Below, piece after piece: positions 1 to 6,390 of a DNA stretch of 10,084 bases. The stretch is from an uncultured Clostridia bacterium. Lineage in GTDB: Bacteria > Bacillota > Clostridia > Oscillospirales > Oscillospiraceae. Where the stretch lies: the NCBI GenBank assembly GCA_937907715.1, contig CALERM010000226.1, forward strand, positions 1-10,084, given 5' to 3'. The position numbers and the translations under genes were made by a program. The notes under the pieces are model-generated. The model was not told the origin of the DNA. It ran no database searches and was given only the letters and a program-made list of their open reading frames with translations. Within the stretch, counting starts at the first letter, position 1; every line of letters begins with the position of its first letter.

Positions 1-1019
1 AGCTCGATCAGCTCCTGACGGAAGCCGCCGGTGTAGTCGAACTTTGCCATGGCGGCGTGCAGCTCCTGCGTCTTCCGGTCCGGCGTCTGCAGCGACAGCG
101 ACATGGCGACGGTAGTGCCGCCTTCGTCTCCCGCGCCGACAATCAGCGTTCCGCCGTGCGAGCGGGCAATCGCGCGGGCGATGGCAAAGCCGAAACCGGC
201 GTCGGCGTCGATGGTCTTCATCTCGCTGCGCGTCTCGGGCAGGTCCAGCGTGCCTCTGAGGCGGTCGCCCGGCGCCGCCGGGTCGTGGATTTCAATGACG
301 GCGACGGAAGCGGCGGTAAGAAGCGAAAGGGTAATTTCGGCGCCCTCCTGCGTGTGGCGCACGGCGCTGGCAATCAGATTGTAAACCGCGCGCGCCAGCC
401 GGTCGCGGTCCGCCCAGATGTGAACGGTCTTGTCCGGCAGATGCAGCGTGATGGTGCGCCGGCAGGTCTGGCAGAGCGACTCCGCCTGCGTGAAAATGCT
501 CTGCAGAAATGCGCACAGCTCCAGCTTTTCCAGCCGCACCTTGAGGTTCCCCTCGGCAACGGCAGGCATTTCCGTCAGATCACACATCAGCCGCAGCAGC
601 TGATAAAAGCTCCTGTTGAGGCTTGCCGCGGCGCGGCTGAGCGCCGGGTCCTCCATCTCCTCGAGCGTGACAAAAAGCGGCGCTGAGACGGTGAACACAT
701 CGGTCAGCGGCGTGCGCATTGCCTGTGCGACATTTAAAAGCGTGTCAGGCGAAAAGCGCGCGCCATCCCAGTATTCGTCGGCGATGTAGAGCACGGCGTC
801 GGAGAGCTCGTGCCGCTGCGCGCGCGCGCGGATGCCGCGGAATCGAAGATACAAGCCATCGTCCGTTTCTTCGACGAATTCTCCGGCGTCCTGTGCGGCG
901 TCGATGCCGCAGGCGGCAGCAGCGTGGTTGGCATAGACGACCTTGCCCTCCCGTACCAGAATGACTGGCTGGGAAAAGGAATTGAACAGTTCGAGTTTGG
1001 ATTCCAGTGTGTCCTGCAT
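1..1019 (-). CDS. Histidine-kinase-like protein with degenerate catalytic boxes (C-terminus beyond window)
   Basis: The frame is open from an ATG at 1019 to the window edge (339 codons seen). Residues 15-40 resemble a short PAS-type sensor segment (PVILVREGKVVYANHAA). Residues 94-150 match a HisKA dimerisation helix pair, with AQAMRTPLT at 98-106 aligning to the usual SHELRTPLT; the phospho-acceptor His is therefore Gln99. Residues 200-310 form a HATPase-type domain. The N box reads NLIASA (214-219), where NLxxNA is expected, so the Mg-binding Asn is Ser218. G1 is DPAAPGD (246-252) instead of DxGxG. The G2 region GFGFAIARAIARSHGG (275-290) is intact. There is no clear membrane segment, so it is probably cytoplasmic. 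It has its own promoter, and an AAGGGGGA ribosome site precedes the ATG. It may be a pseudokinase, a nucleotide-binding scaffold or a sensor working with a partner. The fold is fairly sure; the function is unknown. Confidence 0.75.
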   Translation of the reverse strand, partial: MQDTLESKLELFNSFSQPVILVREGKVVYANHAAAACGIDAAQDAGEFVEETDDGLYLRFRGIRARAQRHELSDAVLYIADEYWDGARFSPDTLLNVAQAMRTPLTDVFTVSAPLFVTLEEMEDPALSRAAASLNRSFYQLLRLMCDLTEMPAVAEGNLKVRLEKLELCAFLQSIFTQAESLCQTCRRTITLHLPDKTVHIWADRDRLARAVYNLIASAVRHTQEGAEITLSLLTAASVAVIEIHDPAAPGDRLRGTLDLPETRSEMKTIDADAGFGFAIARAIARSHGGTLIVGAGDEGGTTVAMSLSLQTPDRKTQELHAAMAKFDYTGGFRQELIE

Positions 1020-1107
1020 ATCAGGTTCCCCCTTATCCTTTTTTTATCATATAGGGTTTAGAATCCGCTGGTTTCACGCGGGATAAAACCGGTAATATTT
1101 GTATGCT

Positions 1108-1136
1108 CATCATATCGGATTTTGCCGAAAAATGCA
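1108..1136 (-). promoter_or_regulatory. Sigma-A-like promoter for the histidine-kinase-like gene
   Basis: On the minus strand TTGCAT (1136-1131) is followed by a 17-bp spacer and TATGAT (1113-1108). The -10 is one base from consensus; the -35 is weak (3 of 6). The expected start is near 1101, giving an untranslated leader of about 80 nt. That leader contains two overlapping short inverted repeats (GGTTT/AAACC and CCGC/GCGG around 1075-1093 on the minus strand) that could not form at the same time. Their significance is unproven. Confidence 0.55.
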
Positions 1137-1263
1137 ACAAAAAAGAATGTCGAAAAACGCCCAAAACAGCCCTTTCTGGCATGAACTTTTGGACATTTTC
1201 CGACATATTTTGGTAAAATTGTCGAAACAGGTCGAAACAGCCCGAATCGTGTCGAGCGAAGAC

Positions 1264-1701
1264 CTACTGCTTCTTGAGCAGATCACGGATCTCGGTGAGC
1301 AGCAGCTCTTCTTTTGTGGGCTCCGGCTCGGCAGGCGCCGGCTCCGGCTCGGCGGGCTTTTCAAACTTTTTCTTCGCCGTGTTGAACGCCTTGACCACCA
1401 GGAAGACGACAAAGGCGACGAGAACGAAGTCGATCACTGTCGTGAGGAACGTGCCGATGCCGATGACGACCGCATCCTTGACCACCTCGCCAGCCTCATC
1501 CAGCACGGCGGGGCTGAGCGTGATGTTGAGCGTTGACAGATCGATGCCGCCGATGAGGTAGCCGATGAGCGGCATGAACACATCGCCCACAAGGCTCGTG
1601 GTGATCTTGCCGAAGGCAGTGGCGATGATCACGCCGATTGCCATATCCAGAACGTTGCCTTTGGTGATGAATTCCTTGAACTCATTGAAGAACTTTTTCA
1701 T
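1264..1701 (-). CDS. mscL: Large-conductance mechanosensitive channel MscL
   Basis: A 145-residue protein, close to the usual 130-150. MscL is a homopentameric channel in the cytoplasmic membrane that opens under membrane tension and releases solutes on osmotic downshock. The N-terminal amphipathic helix MKKFFNEFKEFITKGNV runs straight into TM1 (about 17-50, with MAIGVIIATAFGKI). A periplasmic loop follows, then TM2 at about 77-106. A charged Pro/Glu/Ala linker (114-128) leads to the diagnostic C-terminal helix TKEELLLTEIRDLLKK. The frame extends upstream to 2112, but that part lies over serS and a repeat. The ATG at 1701 is chosen for its AAGGAG site 8 nt upstream and for the family N-terminus. 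It is the last gene of the serS-side series and no clear terminator follows it. Read-through from serS is plausible, since no promoter was recognised in front. Confidence 0.97.
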   Translation of the reverse strand: MKKFFNEFKEFITKGNVLDMAIGVIIATAFGKITTSLVGDVFMPLIGYLIGGIDLSTLNITLSPAVLDEAGEVVKDAVVIGIGTFLTTVIDFVLVAFVVFLVVKAFNTAKKKFEKPAEPEPAPAEPEPTKEELLLTEIRDLLKKQ

Positions 1702-1709
1702 TCCGTTTT

Positions 1710-1715
1710 CTCCTT
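1710..1715 (-). promoter_or_regulatory. Ribosome binding site of mscL (decides the start)
   Basis: AAGGAG on the minus strand with 8 nt to the ATG at 1701. It settles the mscL start against the much longer open frame. The edge of the 102-bp repeat lies only 7 bp upstream, so folding of the repeat in the transcript could influence access to this site (inference). Confidence 0.85.
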
Positions 1716-1722
1716 TTCCTCT

Positions 1723-1824
1723 CCGCCGGATCTTTTTCGCCATGGCGGCGTTGCGGCAGGCTCGACGTACACACGGTACGCCTTCGCCCTTACCCCTTGC
1801 CATGACGAAAAATCTCTCGCCGGT
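1723..1824 (+). repeat. Copy A of a 102-bp dispersed structured repeat
   Basis: This stretch aligns without gaps to 8159-8260, with about 88 of 102 positions identical by hand count. The centre (1759-1788, 30 bp) and the right end (1806-1824, 19 bp) are identical. The two ends are imperfect inverted repeats (CCGGATCTTTT against AAAAATCTCTCGCCGG). The core holds the small hairpin CGTAC-ACACG-GTACG. It fills most of the gap between serS and mscL, in the opposite orientation to their transcription. No protein function is apparent; the length and inverted ends suggest a MITE- or REP-like intergenic element. Confidence 0.85.
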
Positions 1825-1847
1825 CCTGAATTCGGGGGCACAAAGCG

Positions 1848-3173
1848 TTACTTTTTGGGAACCAGGACGGATTTTCCGCCCATGTAGGGCTGCAGAACCT
1901 TCGGAATGGTCACGGTGCCGTCTGCCTGCAGATGGTTTTCCAGGAACGCGATGAGCATTCTGGGCGGCGCGACGCAGGTGTTGTTGAGCGTGTGCGGAAG
2001 ATAGGTCTTGCCGTCTTCTGCCTTGACGCGGATGCCGAGGCGTCTGGACTGCGCGTCGCCGAGGTTCGAGCAGGAGCAGACCTCGAAATATTTCTGCTGG
2101 CGGGGGCTCCACGCTTCAATGTCGCAGGACTTGACCTTGAGATCGGCAAGATCGCCCGAGCAGCACTCGAGCTGGCGGACGGGAATCTCCAGATTGCGGA
2201 ACAGCTCGACGGAGTTTTTCCAGAGCTTATTGTACCAGTCCATCGACTCTTCGGGCTTGCAGAGAACGATCATTTCCTGCTTTTCAAACTGGTGGATGCG
2301 GTACACGCCGCGCTCTTCGAGTCCGTGGCTGCCGACCTCCTTGCGGAAGCAGGGAGAATACGACGTGAGCGTCAGCGGAAGCTGCGCCTCGGGCAGCACC
2401 TGATCGATAAACCGGCCGATCATCGTATGCTCGGACGTGCCGATTAAGTAAAGGTCCTCGCCCTCGATCTTGTACATCATCGCTTCCATCTCCGGGAAGG
2501 ACATGACGCCCTTGACGACGTCGCCGTGCATCATGAACGGCGGGATGACGTAGGTAAAGCCCTTCTCGTCGATCATAAAGTCGCGCGCGTAGGCAAGCAC
2601 CGCCTCATGCAGCCGCGCGATATCGCCGAGCAGATAGTAAAAGCCCATACCGGCGACGCGGCCGGCAGACTCCTTGTCGATGCCGTTAAAAGACGCCATG
2701 ATATCCACATGGTGCGGGATTTCAAAATCGGGCACGACGGGCTCTCCGAAACGCTCGACCTCGACGTTGCAGCTATCGTCGGGACCGATGGGGACGGATG
2801 GGTCAATGATGTTCGGAATCACATACATGATCTCGCGGATGCGCGCGTCCATCTGAGAAACCGACTGGTCAAGCTCTGCCCGGCGGTCGTCGTCTGCCTT
2901 GACGGCGGCGTTGTTGCGGTCGATCTGCGCCTGCAGCTCCGCCTTTTTCGCCTCATCGTCACATTTTTTGAGCTGCCCGTAAAGAGGACCGTTCGCCTTT
3001 GAGAGCTTGTTGCGCGCTGCCTTGAGGCTTTCCACCTCGGCAATCGCGGCGCGGCGTCTGGCGTCGAGGTCTACCACCTCGTCGACCAGCGGCAGCTTTG
3101 CGTCCTGGAACTTCTTGCGAATGTTTTCCTTGACGGCTTCGGGGTTTTCCCGCAAAAATCGGATATCAATCAT
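1848..3173 (-). CDS. serS: Seryl-tRNA synthetase
   Basis: A 441-residue class II aminoacyl-tRNA synthetase (family usually about 425) that charges tRNA-Ser with serine in the cytoplasm. The N-terminal part (about 30-115) is the long charged antiparallel coiled coil that grips the tRNA. The catalytic core shows a serine-binding segment GTSEHTMIGRF (245-255), motif 2 with FRKEVGSHGLEERG (276-289) and the RIHQFEKQE turn, and motif 3 HTLNNTCVAPPRMLIAFLE (394-412) with the class II Arg. The start at 3173 has a GAGGAG ribosome site and begins with the typical MIDIRFLRENPEAVKENI-like N-terminus. It lies 15 nt downstream of the membrane coiled-coil gene, so it is probably cotranscribed with parAB. 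No T-box leader fits in that gap. Nothing looks truncated. Confidence 0.97.
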   Translation of the reverse strand: MIDIRFLRENPEAVKENIRKKFQDAKLPLVDEVVDLDARRRAAIAEVESLKAARNKLSKANGPLYGQLKKCDDEAKKAELQAQIDRNNAAVKADDDRRAELDQSVSQMDARIREIMYVIPNIIDPSVPIGPDDSCNVEVERFGEPVVPDFEIPHHVDIMASFNGIDKESAGRVAGMGFYYLLGDIARLHEAVLAYARDFMIDEKGFTYVIPPFMMHGDVVKGVMSFPEMEAMMYKIEGEDLYLIGTSEHTMIGRFIDQVLPEAQLPLTLTSYSPCFRKEVGSHGLEERGVYRIHQFEKQEMIVLCKPEESMDWYNKLWKNSVELFRNLEIPVRQLECCSGDLADLKVKSCDIEAWSPRQQKYFEVCSCSNLGDAQSRRLGIRVKAEDGKTYLPHTLNNTCVAPPRMLIAFLENHLQADGTVTIPKVLQPYMGGKSVLVPKK

Positions 3174-3188
3174 ACTGTATCTCTCCTC

Positions 3189-3743
3189 TTACTGCTCCTG
3201 CAGCTTTTCAAATTCCGCCAGCGCGTTTTCAGACAGACACTGCTGATAGCGCGCAACCGTTTCCATTGCCCGCGAGAAGGTCACGTTTCCTTCGTGCGTG
3301 TCGCAGCTCATCGCGGTCAGAAGCGCCTCATAGGCAAGGCGCGTGTGGTCGAGCTCCTGCTCCTTGTCGCGCAGCTCCTGCTTGGCGTCGCTTTCCTCGT
3401 CCTGCGTCGCCTGCAGAAGCTGATCGTTGAGCGCGGTTTCCTCGTCGAGCTTTTTCTGCACGGCGTCCAGCTCATCCTCGAGCGCCTGCTTTTCCTCCTG
3501 TAAGGTGCGGTTCTGCTCCTGCAGCTTGACGGCGTTATCGAGCGCGCTCGTCGACGCGGCGCTCAGCTCCGAGATCGTACTTTTGGAGCTGTGCGTCTGC
3601 AAAATCAGCGACAGCAGCACCAGCAAAAACGCCACGGCAAACAAAATTGCCATATACCGCAGCAGCGCCGCTTTTCTCGCGTCGCTTAACGGCGCGGGCG
3701 GCTGTGCGGCAGGTTCGGGTTTCTTCTTCTGTTCTTCGTCCAT
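3189..3743 (-). CDS. Single-pass membrane coiled-coil protein of unknown function
   Basis: A 184-residue protein, not recognised as a named family. Residues 1-28 are a charged, Pro/Ala-rich tail. Residues 29-49 (YMAILFAVAFLLVLLSLILQT) form one hydrophobic segment, with Arg24, Lys25 and Arg29 before it favouring an N-inside anchor. Residues about 57-135 are rich in Glu, Gln, Lys and Leu with heptad-like spacing, as in a coiled coil. The last 50 residues (AYEALLTAM...FSRAMETVARYQQCL) look like a short helical hairpin, perhaps TPR-like. Its ATG overlaps the parB stop by 1 nt (TAATG), which suggests translational coupling, and serS follows after 15 nt. The position matches where many clostridia carry a small membrane protein (DUF4446-type) between parB and serS, but I cannot confirm that family here. 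A role in segregation or the envelope is only inferred from context. Confidence 0.85.
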   Translation of the reverse strand: MDEEQKKKPEPAAQPPAPLSDARKAALLRYMAILFAVAFLLVLLSLILQTHSSKSTISELSAASTSALDNAVKLQEQNRTLQEEKQALEDELDAVQKKLDEETALNDQLLQATQDEESDAKQELRDKEQELDHTRLAYEALLTAMSCDTHEGNVTFSRAMETVARYQQCLSENALAEFEKLQEQ

Positions 3744-4615
3744 TACGGCTGCTCCTTTCCGAGAGTCTTCGTCAGCGCCTCATAGAGCCGCTGCAAATCC
3801 TCCTGCCCGTAATATTCCAGTTCAATTTTGCCCTTGCGCTTGCCGGAGACGATTCTGACGCCGCGCCCGAGACGGCGCGAAAGCGATTTTTCGCACTCGG
3901 CAAGATAGTCGACCTCGACCGGCTTCGGCTCGGGGGTCTTCGCGGCTTTGGAGAGCTTTTTGCACATCGCCTCCGTCTGCCGGACGGAAAGCTGCAAATT
4001 GATCACCTTCTGCGCAACTGCCAGCTGCTGCGGCTTGTCCTTGAGCGACAAAATCGCGCGGGCATGTCCGGCGGTGAGCTTTCCCTCTTCCACCAGAGCC
4101 AGAAGCTCGTCCGGCAGGCTTAAAAGACGCATCGCATTTGCCACTGCCGGGCGCGATTTGCTGACCCGGTCCGCGACCTGCTCCTGCGTGAGCCCGTATT
4201 CTCCAATCAGCTGCTGATAGCCCCGCGCCTCTTCAATGGGCGTCAGGTCCGCGCGCTGTAAATTTTCAATGAGCGCCAGCTCCATCGCCTTTTTGTCGTC
4301 CGCCTCAATGACGACGACGGGCACCTCGCGCAGCCCCGCGAGCCTTGCTGCGCGCCAGCGCCGTTCGCCGGCGATGATCTGATAGTACCCGGAATCCAGA
4401 AGCCGGACCGTCAGCGGCTGAATGACGCCATGCTGGCGGATGGAGTCGGCAAGCGCCGACAGCTCCTCCTCGTCAAAGTTTTTGCGCGGCTGGAGCCGGT
4501 TCGGCTCGATTTTCTGCAATGGAAGCAGCAGCGGGCTCTGCTGATTGACCGGCTGCATGGCGCTCTCGCCGAGCAGCGCGCCGAGTCCCTTGCCCAGTCC
4601 CTTGTTGGAAGCCAT
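3743..4615 (-). CDS. parB: Chromosome partitioning protein ParB (Spo0J/Noc family)
   Basis: A 290-residue DNA-binding CTPase clamp that loads at parS sites, spreads, recruits SMC and works with ParA in chromosome segregation. The N-terminal KGLGKGLGALLG (5-16) is the usual ParA-stimulating segment. The CTP-binding domain shows GERRWRAA (83-90) and ENLQRADLTPIEEARGY (117-133). The helix-turn-helix is at about 142-168 (LTQEQVADRVSKSRPAVANA). The C-terminal dimerisation region follows a Lys/Pro linker (about 222-234). The conserved GERR and ENxQR boxes favour true ParB/Spo0J; Noc is less likely because parA is adjacent. The gene starts 3 nt after the parA stop and overlaps the next gene by 1 nt. 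No parS sequence was found in the window. Confidence 0.96.
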   Translation of the reverse strand: MASNKGLGKGLGALLGESAMQPVNQQSPLLLPLQKIEPNRLQPRKNFDEEELSALADSIRQHGVIQPLTVRLLDSGYYQIIAGERRWRAARLAGLREVPVVVIEADDKKAMELALIENLQRADLTPIEEARGYQQLIGEYGLTQEQVADRVSKSRPAVANAMRLLSLPDELLALVEEGKLTAGHARAILSLKDKPQQLAVAQKVINLQLSVRQTEAMCKKLSKAAKTPEPKPVEVDYLAECEKSLSRRLGRGVRIVSGKRKGKIELEYYGQEDLQRLYEALTKTLGKEQP

Positions 4616-4618
4616 GGC

Positions 4619-5377
4619 TCAAGCTCCTTTCGTGAGAATTTCCTGCACCAGCGCATCATACGCTGCCGCGCCCCGGCTGAACCGGTCGTAAGCAAAAATC
4701 GGAAGTCCGTGGCTCGGCGCCTCGCTGAGCCGGACGTTTCTCGGAATTACCGCGGCAAAGACCTTGCCGGGGAAATGGCGGCGGACCTCCTCGGCGACCT
4801 GCGCGGAGAAGTTTGTTCTGCCGTCATACATGGTAAGCAGGACGCCGAAAATGCCGAGCGTTGGGTTGAGCTTACGCTTGACTGCACGCATCGTCGTCAT
4901 CAGGTCCGACAAGCCCTCCAGCGCGTAGTATTCGCACTGGACGGGGATTAAAATCTCGTCTGCCGCGCACAGGGCGTTGAGCGTCAGAAGCTCCAACGAC
5001 GGCGGGCAGTCGATGAAGATGTAATCATAGCTGTTTCGCAGCGGCTCGAGGGCGTCGCGCAGGCAGTATTCCCGGCGCTCGAGTCCCACCAGCTCCACGC
5101 CCGCGCCCGAAAGCGCCGCGCCGGAGGCAAGAAGGTCGCCGTATTTCGTATGAATCACGGCTTCGGCAGCAGATTTTCCGTCGATGACGATGTCGTAGGT
5201 CGAGACGCCAACCTCGTTTTTGTCCACGCCGAGTCCGGAGGTCGCGTTTGCCTGCGGGTCAAAATCGCACAGCAGCGTCCGCTTGCCCGCCTTGTGCAGT
5301 CCCGCCGCCAGATTGACTGCCGTCGTCGTTTTTCCGACGCCGCCCTTCTGGTTGACCAGCGCAATAATCCGTCCCAT
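4619..5377 (-). CDS. parA: Chromosome partitioning ATPase ParA (Soj)
   Basis: A 252-residue Walker-type ATPase that dimerises on ATP, binds nucleoid DNA non-specifically and is stimulated by ParB. The deviant Walker A motif KGGVGKTT (11-18) includes the signature Lys11. Walker A' DFDPQAN is at 38-44 and Walker B FIDCPPS at 121-127. The C-terminal part has the family's IPRNVRLSEAPSHGLPI (211-227). The short N-terminus means there is no ParA-type HTH, as in chromosomal Soj. An in-frame upstream ATG at 5575 exists, but the segment it would add runs across the promoter and has no family similarity. The ATG at 5377 has a strong AAGGAGG 7 nt away. It is the first gene of the parA-parB-membrane protein-serS series and is divergent from ung. 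Confidence 0.97.
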   Translation of the reverse strand: MGRIIALVNQKGGVGKTTTAVNLAAGLHKAGKRTLLCDFDPQANATSGLGVDKNEVGVSTYDIVIDGKSAAEAVIHTKYGDLLASGAALSGAGVELVGLERREYCLRDALEPLRNSYDYIFIDCPPSLELLTLNALCAADEILIPVQCEYYALEGLSDLMTTMRAVKRKLNPTLGIFGVLLTMYDGRTNFSAQVAEEVRRHFPGKVFAAVIPRNVRLSEAPSHGLPIFAYDRFSRGAAAYDALVQEILTKGA

Positions 5378-5384
5378 GCCCGCG

Positions 5385-5391
5385 CCTCCTT
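5385..5391 (-). promoter_or_regulatory. Ribosome binding site of parA (decides the start)
   Basis: AAGGAGG on the minus strand, 7 nt before the ATG at 5377. It supports the 252-residue ParA over the longer in-frame reading that would begin at 5575. Confidence 0.9.
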
Positions 5392-5434
5392 TTCGTGCCG
5401 ATAGCCACACTTTCACATAATAAATGCAGTTTAT

Positions 5435-5463
5435 ATTATAGTCTGCGCGCGCTTTAATTGCAA
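5435..5463 (-). promoter_or_regulatory. Sigma-A-like promoter of the parA-parB operon
   Basis: On the minus strand TTGCAA (5463-5458), a 17-bp spacer and a perfect TATAAT (5440-5435). The expected transcription start is near 5428, about 50 nt before the parA ATG. This is the strongest promoter match in the window and the likely start of the transcript that carries parA, parB, the membrane protein and serS. Confidence 0.75.
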
Positions 5464-5498
5464 CAGGAAAAAGTGCCTGCAAAACGGCGGCTCCCATC

Positions 5499-5527
5499 TT
5501 GCACCGGCGCGGTTTGTGTGGTAAAGT
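5499..5527 (+). promoter_or_regulatory. Likely promoter of ung
   Basis: TTGCAC (5499-5504), a 17-bp spacer and TAAAGT (5522-5527), each box matching consensus at 4 of 6 positions. It lies about 50 bp before the ung ATG, and its -35 box is 35 bp from the divergent parA -35. It is plausible but weaker than the parA promoter. Confidence 0.45.
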
Positions 5528-5575
5528 ATGCGCAAAAAGGCGCGGCTTCGCCGGAACCGGCAGGGAGGAAACCAT

Positions 5576-6283
5576 ATGATACCGACGCTTCCGCCTGCAT
5601 GGCAGGCGCTTTTAAATGACGAGCTTCAAAAGCCGTACTGGCGCTCCCTGGAGCAGAGACTCGGCGCGGCGTATGAACACGGGGCAGTTTACCCGCCCGC
5701 GCAGCAGCTATTTGCGGCGTTCAACCTGACCCCGCCCGACTGCGTGCGCGCGGTGATCCTCGGGCAGGACCCGTATCATGAGCCGGGGCAGGCGAACGGG
5801 CTGGCTTTTTCTGTGAACCGGGGTGTAAAACTGCCGCCGTCGCTGCAAAATATCTACAAGGAGCTGCAAGCCGATCTCGGGATTCCGGCGGCAAAAAGCG
5901 GAAACTTAACAAGCTGGGCGCAGCAGGGCGTGTTTCTTCTGAACACGGTCCTCTCCGTGCAGGCGCATGCGGCAAACTCCCATAAGGATTTCGGTTGGCA
6001 GAGCTTCACCGACGCGGTGATTGCCGCGTTGGGAAGCCTTCCGCAGCCGGTTGCGTTCGTTCTGTGGGGCGCGCAGGCGCAGAGGAAGGCGGCGCTGGTA
6101 AAAAAAAGCCCGCATCCGCGCCTGATTCTCGAAAGCCCGCACCCGAGCCCATTGAGCGCATACCGCGGCTTTTTCGGCAGCCGTCCGTTTTCGCAGATCA
6201 ACGAATTTCTGGTTTCGTATGGTTTTTCGCCGGTTGATTGGAAAATTCCCGAAGATGCACAAAAACATAGCCCCGAAGGATAG
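5576..6283 (+). CDS. ung: Uracil-DNA glycosylase, family 1
   Basis: A 235-residue base-excision repair enzyme that removes uracil from DNA (family usually about 220-230). The water-activating loop GQDPYH (63-68) carries the catalytic Asp65. The uracil-specificity region LLNTVLSVQ (121-129) carries the Asn that reads uracil. The DNA-intercalation loop HPSPLS (189-194) carries the second catalytic His. Other family signatures are NGLAFSV (74-80), PPSLQNIYKEL (87-97) and FGWQSFTD (139-146). The in-frame ATG at 5528 is rejected: the ATG at 5576 has a GGGAGG site 7 nt upstream, and the extra N-terminal residues are Arg/Lys-rich with no family match. It is divergent from parA. A weak promoter is visible, and no clear terminator follows before trmL. 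Confidence 0.97.
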   Translation: MIPTLPPAWQALLNDELQKPYWRSLEQRLGAAYEHGAVYPPAQQLFAAFNLTPPDCVRAVILGQDPYHEPGQANGLAFSVNRGVKLPPSLQNIYKELQADLGIPAAKSGNLTSWAQQGVFLLNTVLSVQAHAANSHKDFGWQSFTDAVIAALGSLPQPVAFVLWGAQAQRKAALVKKSPHPRLILESPHPSPLSAYRGFFGSRPFSQINEFLVSYGFSPVDWKIPEDAQKHSPEG

Positions 6284-6325
6284 AAATTTTTTCGCAGAAA
6301 TTCTTCAAAAATATCCGTTTTCCTG

Positions 6326-6354
6326 TTGAAATTTCCGATGTTCTGTCATAGAAT
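6326..6354 (+). promoter_or_regulatory. Sigma-A-like promoter of trmL
   Basis: TTGAAA (6326-6331), a 17-bp spacer and TAGAAT (6349-6354). Both boxes are close to consensus, in a local AT-rich stretch that stands out from the GC-rich surroundings. The expected start is near 6361, about 30 nt before the trmL ATG. A GAGGGAG ribosome site lies at 6375-6381. Confidence 0.65.
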
Positions 6355-6390
6355 ATTGAAAGTTGGTTTTCGTAGAGGGAGCGTGGTTTT

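Noticed and set aside
57..686. 209-codon plus-strand open frame over the kinase-like gene
   Set aside because: It has no ribosome site or family similarity; the minus frame reads as a coherent PAS/HisKA/HATPase-like protein. The plus frame is a GC-rich shadow.
1070..1092. GGTTTCACGCGGGAT as a possible parS site near the parAB operon
   Set aside because: Only the left half resembles the consensus TGTTTCACGTGAAACA; the right half does not match. Other GTTTCAC-like words (8225-8231, within the repeat) also lack the second half. No parS called.
1702..2112. N-terminal extension of MscL through the repeat into serS
   Set aside because: The extra sequence is antiparallel-frame noise from serS and the repeat; the ATG at 1701 with AAGGAG gives the standard MscL length and start.
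5378..5575. N-terminal extension of ParA to an ATG at 5575
   Set aside because: The extension would cross the promoter, has no family similarity, and the ATG at 5377 has a near-perfect ribosome site and the normal family N-terminus.
6284..6325. AT-rich stretch after ung as a terminator
   Set aside because: There are short AAATT-type inverted words but no GC-rich stem followed by a T-tract. It is better read as the upstream region of the trmL promoter.
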